Below are positions 57,204 through 64,000 of a stretch of DNA of 64,000 bases, one piece after another. A program made the position numbers and the translations under genes. How positions within the stretch are numbered: position 1 is the stretch's first letter; each line of letters begins with the position of its first letter. The notes below the pieces were generated by a model. That model saw nothing but the letters and a program-made list of their open reading frames with translations. It was not told the DNA's origin and searched no databases. The DNA comes from Mesostigma viride (lineage: Eukaryota > Streptophyta > Mesostigmatophyceae > Mesostigmatales > Mesostigmataceae), in NCBI GenBank assembly GCA_009746045.1, contig RPFO01000175.1, forward strand, positions 877,001 to 941,000, written 5' to 3'.

Positions 57204-59210
57204 ATGAAGACGTCCTTGACAGCTGGTGCAGCTGTAAGAATGTCTGACCCCATGCATCCTCGTGCTGGGCACGAGGGTGGACCTCTCATTTTGAGAGAAA
57301 CCAATGTACAACCACAGAGGGGTGTGAAGGCCTCTGGTGGTATGCATGTGGTCCCTGCTGGCGGTCCAGGTGTTGGGCATGAGCAGGGTGACTCAGGCTC
57401 TGAGTCAGAACAGGATGGAAGTCAGCATGGTGATGCTGGACAACCTGACAGCACAGTCCTGACTGTGCCAGGGACTGCTTCCTCTGTGTACCAGGAGTTG
57501 GGTGCCCGAATCCACAACATGTTTGGGCATGCCACTTCTCTGTCAAACAACTTTGCCTTCCGTATGGGCAGGGCACCCCTTCTTAAGGCGTGTCAGCAAG
57601 CTGCCTCACGGTGTAAGTGCCAGTTGTCCTCCAACAAGCCCAGGAAATCACATGCCAAAGCTCTACCTCAGAGCATTGGTGATCTGCAGTGTGATATCCA
57701 ACACATCAGGGGCATGCAACTGTTGGTGTGCGTGGACAGGTACACGAAATACAAGGTGCTGGAGCATTTACCTTCTATGAAGAACAGGTACTTGCTGGCT
57801 GCCCTGCAGAATGTAAGAGCCAAGTTTCCTACCACAAGGATCCAGGTGGACATGCAGTTTCAGCATCTCAAGGGTGATCCTACCCTTCCTGAGTTGCTGG
57901 TTACACCTAGGGAGGCTCATGGGCAGCAGGGTGCTATCGAGAGGGCAATCCAGGAGGTCAAGAAATTGATCATCTCTGAAGACTGGGTACCCTTGTCTGC
58001 ACCTGCACTTGTCAGGAGTGCATGGCTGAGGAACGTGGAGCAGCAGCTGAACAGCAGGGTTAACTTCTACTATGATGGAGTTGCTGTCAGCCCAATGGGT
58101 CTATATCATGGCCTGTGCCCACCACATGTGCTGGAGGGCTGGAAACATGCTGCACATGTCACCTTTGCCAAGCTGAGGGAGAAGGACCGGGGTTGGAAGA
58201 TGCTGGAGCCACAAGTGGGTCAGAAGGTCCTAGCTTGGAAGGAACCTAGCCTTTATGGCAAACGTGGTAGCTGGAGTCCTGGGGTGGTTACCCAGGTTGA
58301 TGAAGCTAGCCACGCATGCTTGGTCAGCATGGAGGACGAACCAAAGCATGTGCACCGGCTGAGTTGGTCATATGTCAAGCCTAACCTGATGAATGAGGGC
58401 AGTCAGGCACAAGGCTCACAGGATCTGCAGGATTTTCAGGTCCCAGGTGACATCACTGACGCAACGACCACATCTGTTGCAGGGGAATCTGTCAGCCCTG
58501 GCCAGGTTGCAGAGGTACTTGTTGAACAGGCTGCAAGGTCAACAGCTGGGGAGTCAACTGTCAAGCCCAAGGCACTAACCAAGCCCAGGGGGACAAGTTT
58601 GGCTGGATTGATTGGGGCTCTACAAAGAGCCAAGAAGCAGCCCAAGGTAGCCAAGCTCAGGTGGCATGGCAATCTGGGGCTGGACACTGCCTTAGAGGTA
58701 GACACTAATTCTCAGGTTTCCATCATTGGGACCAGGGCTGCAGCAGGGTACAGCATGTCTGAACCCAGCTATCAGTTTGTGTCTGACTTCAGTGGCGGGG
58801 TACACGTGAAGGTACTGGGTGAGGTATTCATTCCTATCCTTGGACAGGACACTGCTTTTTGTGTCTTGGAGGGCTATCAAGGACCTGCTCTTCTGGGGCA
58901 GAATTTCCTATGCCAGGATGGGGTAGTGATCACGTCCTCTCTCCTGACTAAGGAAGGGGCTGGTCAGGTCCCACTGATTAATTTCAGGACCACTCACCTA
59001 TCACGTGCAGTAACCAGGTCGGTTAAGCGTGTGCAAGTGTGCCAGGGGCAGGAGCCCTTGGTTGATGACCTCATATTGCCAGCTGCTAGTCATCCAAGCA
59101 GTTTGGGCATTGGTCCTCACTCACTTGCTGGACACAGCCCTATCAACTACCAAGGCCTGGTGAAGCTCATGTCCTCTCCCATTATGTGTCCCCAGGTCAC
59201 ACTGGGTTGA
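57204..59210 (+). CDS. Integrase followed by a retropepsin-like domain (pol part 1)
   Basis: A 668-codon frame. A putative zinc region has H104, H109 and C130/C137/C139. The integrase core has D164 (LQCDIQHIRG), D216 (TRIQVDMQFQ) and E246 (QGAIERAIQEV), a DDE pattern, then QLNSRVNFYYDGVAVSPMGL and an SH3/GPY-like C-terminus (VGQKVLAW...SPGVVTQV...HRLSWSYVKP). After a linker, residues ~486-575 look like an aspartic protease: LEVDTNSQVSIIG (Asp-Thr-Asn where Asp-Thr/Ser-Gly is usual) and PALLGQNFL. The order integrase-protease before reverse transcriptase is unlike standard copia (PR-INT-RT-RH) or gypsy (PR-RT-RH-INT). The ATG is arbitrary, since the polyprotein may start by frameshift after gag. 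The Gly-to-Asn change may impair the protease. Confidence 0.75.
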   Translation: MKTSLTAGAAVRMSDPMHPRAGHEGGPLILRETNVQPQRGVKASGGMHVVPAGGPGVGHEQGDSGSESEQDGSQHGDAGQPDSTVLTVPGTASSVYQELGARIHNMFGHATSLSNNFAFRMGRAPLLKACQQAASRCKCQLSSNKPRKSHAKALPQSIGDLQCDIQHIRGMQLLVCVDRYTKYKVLEHLPSMKNRYLLAALQNVRAKFPTTRIQVDMQFQHLKGDPTLPELLVTPREAHGQQGAIERAIQEVKKLIISEDWVPLSAPALVRSAWLRNVEQQLNSRVNFYYDGVAVSPMGLYHGLCPPHVLEGWKHAAHVTFAKLREKDRGWKMLEPQVGQKVLAWKEPSLYGKRGSWSPGVVTQVDEASHACLVSMEDEPKHVHRLSWSYVKPNLMNEGSQAQGSQDLQDFQVPGDITDATTTSVAGESVSPGQVAEVLVEQAARSTAGESTVKPKALTKPRGTSLAGLIGALQRAKKQPKVAKLRWHGNLGLDTALEVDTNSQVSIIGTRAAAGYSMSEPSYQFVSDFSGGVHVKVLGEVFIPILGQDTAFCVLEGYQGPALLGQNFLCQDGVVITSSLLTKEGAGQVPLINFRTTHLSRAVTRSVKRVQVCQGQEPLVDDLILPAASHPSSLGIGPHSLAGHSPINYQGLVKLMSSPIMCPQVTLG

Positions 59211-59215
59211 TTAAA

Positions 59216-60686
59216 TCTGGGGAGGACTGGATCTCCAAGAAATGCGTGGAACCTGTCAATGACCTGCCTCCTGCACGACGTCTACTCAAGCTCAAGTTTG
59301 TCATCAAGATGAAGGAGGTGGACGGGGTCAAGGTACCACATGTCAGGCCAGTGCTGAATGAGTTCAAGGGTACTGGTGAGTGCACTGCTGAGGAGTTGTA
59401 TACCCCTGGCATGCTGCATGATACTTGGAGGCTGCTGCTGTGTGTATTTCTAGGCCTTCTCAACAAGGGCTTGGACTATGGCTCAGTGGTGGTAGACTTC
59501 AAGAGGGCATTTCTGGAGGGGATGCAGATGTGGCACAGGAAAAGTGGGAGGGCAAGACGCCTTTCTATGTTAGGGTGCCTGCTGTATGGAAAAGGGACAT
59601 CCACACGGAGTTCCTTAAAATCCTCAAGGGCCTGGAGGGCCTGAGGTCAAGTCCAATAATCTGGAGGGAGACTCTCAACCGTTTCCTGAAGGAGCATTGC
59701 AACTTGAAGGTCTCTCCTGTAGACCCCTGTCTGTTTCTGGGGCAATGGGAAGGCCTGCCAGTGTATGCTTCGCTGCACGGGGATGACCTACATCTGATAG
59801 CTCCCACGTCGTGGCTTAAGGAGCTGATCTCCATCATTAAGTCCAAGTTTCCTCTGGGTAGGGAGCAATGGCAGGTGGAGAATGAGCCTCTGCTGTTTGT
59901 GGGCATGGAGGCCACACTGGTGAAGAAGGGGGGGAGTGGCGTATGCTGCTGGTGGGGGGCAATGATTATCAAGAGACCCTCATTAGCAAGCTTCCTCCAA
60001 CCATCACACAGGCACTGTGTCCCATGGTGAGGGGCATGGTTGCTTGGGTGGCAGGCATTTCCAGGCCAGACCTTATGGTCATAGCCAGGTTGCCTGATGA
60101 CATGCTGGTGGAGCTAGGGTCTGCCAAGGTGGCTGATCAGGTCAGGGCTTCATCTGGCATTCTGTTGTCTGCAGTGGATTTATCACAACCCATTTGCATG
60201 GAGCTGTATGTGGATAGCTCAATGGACAGCAGGCAGGTCTCCAAGGTCAGGGGCAGGGCTGCAGGGCTCTTTGTGCTCAGACAGGAAGGCCTGGGGAGTT
60301 TGGTGAGCTGGTTTAGTCGCCTGCACAAACGGGTGGCTGTCAGCAGTGATGTGGCAGAATGCAGGGCTATTTGTGAAGGCATTCACACAAGCCTTTATCT
60401 GAAGGAGTTGCTTCATCAGATGACTTCTAACACTCCTTGGCCACTTCAGGTTACCACTCTTCTAAAAACAGACTCCATGGGGATGGTGCAGTTTGTGCAC
60501 AGGCAGATGGCCAGAAGTAGGGACTTGGATTATCTCCTTCTTAAGGAGTTGTCCTCCTTGGCCAATATTGAGCATATCCCTGGGGTTGACAATCCTGCTG
60601 ATGCTTTGACCAAGCTAGTGCAGAAGGCAGCAGTGCAATACAAGGTTCTTCAGTCTCTGATGGACCCATCTCAGCAAGCTGTCTAA
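59216..60686 (+). pseudogene. Copia-type reverse transcriptase and RNase H (pol part 2), frameshifted
   Basis: Three frames are needed. Frame 1 (59186-~59540): ISKKCVEPVNDLPPARRLLK, then VVVDFKRAFLEG with the first catalytic Asp. Frame 2 (~59540-59935): WEGKTPFYVRVPAVWK, KILKGLEGLRSSPIIWRETL and ASLHGDDLHLI with the Asp pair. Frame 3 (~59935-60686): ISKLPP, VAWVAGISRPDLM, then RNase H with MELYVDSSMD, SSDVAECRAI, LLKTDSMGMVQ and VDNPADALTKL, the classic copia ending. These motifs place the element in Ty1/copia despite the unusual upstream order. The two breaks lie next to a GGAGGGGATG stretch and a GGGGGGG run. Confidence 0.85.
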
Positions 60687-60909
60687 GCTGGTGCCTGGTT
60701 ATAGGGCATTGGAGAGCAGATTGTGTGGTAGTGTCAGCATTGTGACTGGCATAATACCTGTATTTTTAGTCTGTACTAAGGCTCATGGACCACGGTACAC
60801 TCACTCTGATTATAATCAGGATACAGCCAGGTTTTGGCTGGGGTTCATGCTGTTGACTACACAAGGTTGACAGGTCCATTACAGACCATGTATTCTATTT
60901 TAAAAGAAA
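60687..60909. other. Copia-type element 3' untranslated region, left part
   Basis: No gene. The flanking sequence TTTTAAAAGAAA is directly followed by the inserted split-repeat element. Confidence 0.5.
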
Positions 60910-62704
60910 TCGGTGTTCTCTGAACGTAGTTTCTTTATAACAGATGAGAATGAACGCCGCTATGTGAGTGGTACTACGGGACGGTGGGCCTTGGGCTGGA
61001 CCGGTTCCATGAGTTAGAATTAGTTGGCCAGTTTTGTATGGCCATTTCTAGTTCGTTAAGTTAAGTAGCAATTAAGTTACTGTTGCTGACGGCTCATGAG
61101 GCGAGCCTGGGCTACGCCGCCCTAAAGTGCCATTTGCACGATGTTCTAGGTCTCTTTTTCTTGTAATCGGATGTATGGGGTATGGGTATGGCGGATTACA
61201 AGAAATTTAATGCTGCCCTAATCGCGTCAGCCTTTTGGCTGGCGGTGGCCGATTAGAGATGGCGCGTGACTGACATAGCTTGAACAGTCACGTGACTGTG
61301 AAAAAGAAATTGAAATTACCCTCGTCGGTTTTCTCCCCGCAGCTGGGTTCTTGGCCGACGAGAGACTATAAAATACTTCGCGTTTGCCTGCGCGTGGCAC
61401 CTGTACGGAACTCTGAAGCCATGAGTAAGATTTCCGTGCCACGCTGCAGTGCCTACCGCTTTGCTGCGGAATGTCGCAGCAGGGTTGCAGTTCCTGACTG
61501 CTGACTGCCGAAGGAAGGGTGGTCGGGTTACTTTTAGTGGGCATTGTGATGGACGACAAGTCTGTCGGCCCTCGCGTAAGTAGAAAAATATTTACCAGCA
61601 TCCGCTCTTATGGGTGCGTGAGGTCTCGGGAATGTGGTGGGGACGAATTCCGGAATTATGCAATATTTCGATTCAGACCGAGACTTAAGGGGCCAGTTTA
61701 ACAGACGGACCTGGGCCGGGCAGGACCAAATATTTTGGCCGGCCCAGTTGCGCTTGCGCTTTATCGGCCGCTGGGGTGTGTGATGAGAGCCTGCTCATCA
61801 ACTAAAACCTGAAATATGGAAAGTTACTCCCCCAGGTGACAACGTTGACAGTAATCGAGATATGGTGGCATCGGGTGACGTCCTACAAGTTGTCGTCACG
61901 TTAGGGCGGCACTGGCCTTTGAGGGAGGTCCGTGATCGTTAAACGAGGCGTCTTCTTCCTTGTCTTTGCGTGCACATTCAACACCCTCTTTTACTGGCCG
62001 AGGGTGGAAGGCTGGGGGGGGCCCTGCAAAGGGTTATCGTGCATGAGGCTCGCTACAGCCGCCGGCGATTGTAATGGTCGTGACCGTTGCGGCAGGGCAG
62101 CCTCGGAGCCACTGAGCGAAAGTGGTTGGCGGAGCTTTGGAGATAAAGCACCAGGAAAGGGGGGTTGGGTAACGAGAACTACAATCAATCATGAAATGGG
62201 TGCAGCGTGGCAGGCTCACTCATGGGTTCTGTAATTGCCCACTTATTGTTTTAATCAAATGTTGGTGGATTGGTAATAGTGGGAATAGAATCGGTGTTCT
62301 CTGAACGTAGTTTCTTTATAACAGATGAGAATGAACGCCGCTATGTGAGTGGTACTACGGGACGGTGGGCCTTGGGCTGGACCGGTTCCATGAGTTAGAA
62401 TTAGTTGGCCAGTTTTGTATGGCCATTTCTAGTTCGTTAAGTTAAGTAGCAATTAAGTTACTGTTGCTGACGGCTCATGAGGCGAGCCTGGGCTACGCCG
62501 CCCTAAAGTGCCATTTGCACGATGTTCTAGGTCTCTTTTTCTTGTCCCGCCCCCCCCCCCCCTTTTTGTGTTTGTTTCTAGGGTAACGAGAACTACAATC
62601 AATCATGAAATGGGTGCAGCGTGGCAGGCTCACTCATGGGTTCTGTAATTGCCCACTTATTGTTTTAATCAAATGTTGGTGGATTGGTAATAGTGGGAAT
62701 AGAA
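60910..62704 (+). mobile_element. Divergent non-autonomous split-direct-repeat element, 1,795 bp
   Basis: A1 60910-61164 and A2 62291-62545 (255 bp each), B1 62167-62290 and B2 62581-62704 (124 bp each), with a C-rich 35-bp spacer between A2 and B2. This is the same A1-internal-B1-A2-B2 order as the elements at 12629, 24576 and 36846. Short ends are shared with them: TCGGTGTTCTCTGAACGTAG against TCGGGGTTCTTTGAACGGAG, CTTATTGTTTTAAT inside B, and TCTAGGG at the spacer/B2 border. The ~1.0-kb interior has no recombinase. No flanking duplication is seen. It lies in the 3' region of the copia-type element. Confidence 0.85.
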
Positions 62705-62711
62705 TGTATAT

Positions 62712-62790
62712 TTGTACATACCTCTCACAATGGTCTGGGAACCTTTATTCTGGGGTTTATAGGGCGGGGTTCGATTCCCTGGTATTATGT
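62712..62790 (+). other. tRNA-like sequence with perfect B box, probably a pseudo-tRNA
   Basis: GGTTCGATTCC (62768-62778) is a perfect Pol III B box inside a pairing T-arm (CGGGG-TTCGATT-CCCTG). Upstream, CTCA-CAATGGTC-TGGG could form a D-arm, and AACCT...GGGTT an anticodon arm with an oversized loop. The acceptor halves (TACATAC, GTATTAT) pair only in part. It may be a decayed tRNA or a SINE head. Confidence 0.3.
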
Positions 62791-63436
62791 TTCTACAAGC
62801 TGGCCTGTTCAGGTGTTTGCCTGTTCAGACTTCCCTAGTTCCCCAGGGCAGGATTTAATTGTTGCCTATGTGTTTTCATTTTGTCATTTGTTTGCTGTGG
62901 CAGTTTACCATCTGGCAAGTAGACGGGCGCCGTAAGACGGGCGCCAATAGACCCCTGTTGAGAGAATGACAGGCAAACTATTGTAATACGCCTTACTTTG
63001 TCAAGTGGTATTTTAATTGTCATGGATTTATTGTACTTATATTGAATATGTACTGGGTTTTATGGGATTAGTATCTGGAATTAATGTAACTCACCGCCAG
63101 AAGGTCATTGTACTGGAGGCTCTACCGAGGTGATGGGATTAATTTCTGGAGAAGACCTCATAGAATTAACCTGTATGTATTTAATTTTGTGTGCTTCTAA
63201 TATCTGGTGGTACTCTGTAATGCCACTTCCATAGGTTTTTTATCCATTTCTCATGGAATGGTTTTCCCTGTGGCAGATCTGTTTCTTTTCCAGTTCCTTA
63301 AAAGAAAAGGCTGGGGGAATGGCAATGGCCATTAAAGACATCTGTTCAAGCTTCAAGCTGGAGTGAAGGACATTTCAAGCTACTTCAAGGGTCCCTGGCA
63401 GGGGATGTGGTCCCTAAAGAAAAGAAGGGATTGGAG
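62791..63436. other. Copia-type element 3' untranslated region, right part
   Basis: No gene. It ends AAGAAAAGAAGGGATTGGAG before LTR 3; the purine-rich stretch could be the polypurine tract that primes plus-strand synthesis. Confidence 0.5.
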
Positions 63437-64000
63437 TTAACGTAAAGGGTTTACGTTAGATGGATAGAGATTGTTACGCTCTTTCCAACGGCACCTTGAA
63501 CGCCTCATTTGGTTAAGGAACGTAAAAGTTATGACGTTTCCTAGGCTGTGCCGACAGTACCCGGCGCGCCACTGTGGGCGCGTACGGACACAGGATGTAC
63601 AAGTGTCACTTTGATAGTCCGCAGGACGTTGACAGGACTTGTACAGGACTTGATGGTCAATTGATAGGTAGGCGCGCTGTAGCGCGCCAGGACCTATGAG
63701 ACAATTGATGCTGAGTAGTGTACGGATAGGTCCACAGGACTAGCCGTATGGACAATTGATAGATCTGCGCGCCAAAGGCGTGCCAGAGTCTGTGTAATCA
63801 ATTGATTGACAGTTCGGCTGTGACAGTGCAGCTGATTACTTGGACGCGTCCCTAACAACCTATATGTGTGACTTGGTCGCACCGGGACGCTAGTTCTTGC
63901 GTGCACGTTCTCTGGGCACTGCGACCCTGTCGCCTGTGCTGCGTGCAGTCTTGGAAGTGACGTGACTTACGTCTGTGTTTCCTTGTTATTAATAAAGGCA
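63437..64000 (+). repeat. Copia-type element LTR 3, cut by the window edge
   Basis: It opens with the same TAACGTAAA/TTTACGTTA inverted pair as LTR 2 but carries the LTR 1 states at the sites that distinguish LTR 2. It stops at AATAAAGGCA because the window ends there. Confidence 0.85.

Overview
This window is eukaryotic nuclear DNA made almost entirely of mobile elements and satellites. I find no rRNA or intact tRNA gene and no ordinary intron-bearing host gene. The best organism guess is a green alga (inference). The reasons are a LINE that piles up head-to-tail at its own 3' junction, as Zepp does in Chlorella and Coccomyxa, and tyrosine-recombinase (YR) retroelements with split direct repeats, as in Volvox Kangaroo and Chlamydomonas TOC1. 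A copia-type element and a green-lineage-looking Tudor-like peptide also fit. A streptophyte alga or another eukaryote cannot be excluded.

Layout, 1-24 kb. The minus strand of 1-3351 is a fully open LINE ORF2 (endonuclease + reverse transcriptase) that runs off the left edge, with an ORF1-like region behind it. From 4298 to 10343 there is a chain of 5'-truncated copies of the same LINE, one almost complete but frameshifted copy (5329-9908), and 109-bp units. All are joined by the same short motif, close to AATTCCAGTGAATG. Next come a small Tudor-like ORF (10398-10688), a 66-bp triplication and a 173-bp satellite (11291-12600). A 1.96-kb split-repeat element follows (12629-14591), then fragments of a second LINE family (14.7-18.2 kb). 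A 5.6-kb pure (GTT)n tract at 18389-24014 abuts the glutamine-rich tract of a LINE ORF1 fragment.

24.5-38.8 kb is a three-level nest. A Kangaroo/PAT-like YR retroelement (24529-36809) carries a non-autonomous split-repeat element (24576-31539) in its B2 repeat, and that element carries a 5.0-kb CACTA transposon (25794-30791). Repeat comparison fixes each junction to the base. A third copy of the 1.96-kb element lies at 36846-38809.

38.8-51.9 kb holds LINE remnants. They include an intact 461-aa ORF1 protein with no ORF2 behind it (40445-41830), several copies of a LINE 3' end with a possible PD-(D/E)XK nuclease remnant, a TIR transposon with a paralogous empty site (46813-48604), and a fold-back element (49418-49961).

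51.9-64 kb is a copia-type LTR retrotransposon in partial tandem, with three LTRs, the third cut by the window edge. It has an extra ORF upstream of gag. Its enzyme order reads integrase, protease, reverse transcriptase, RNase H, which is not canonical. Another divergent split-repeat element sits in its 3' region. Genes here serve element replication, and most are broken by single-base indels that could be decay or uncorrected assembly errors.
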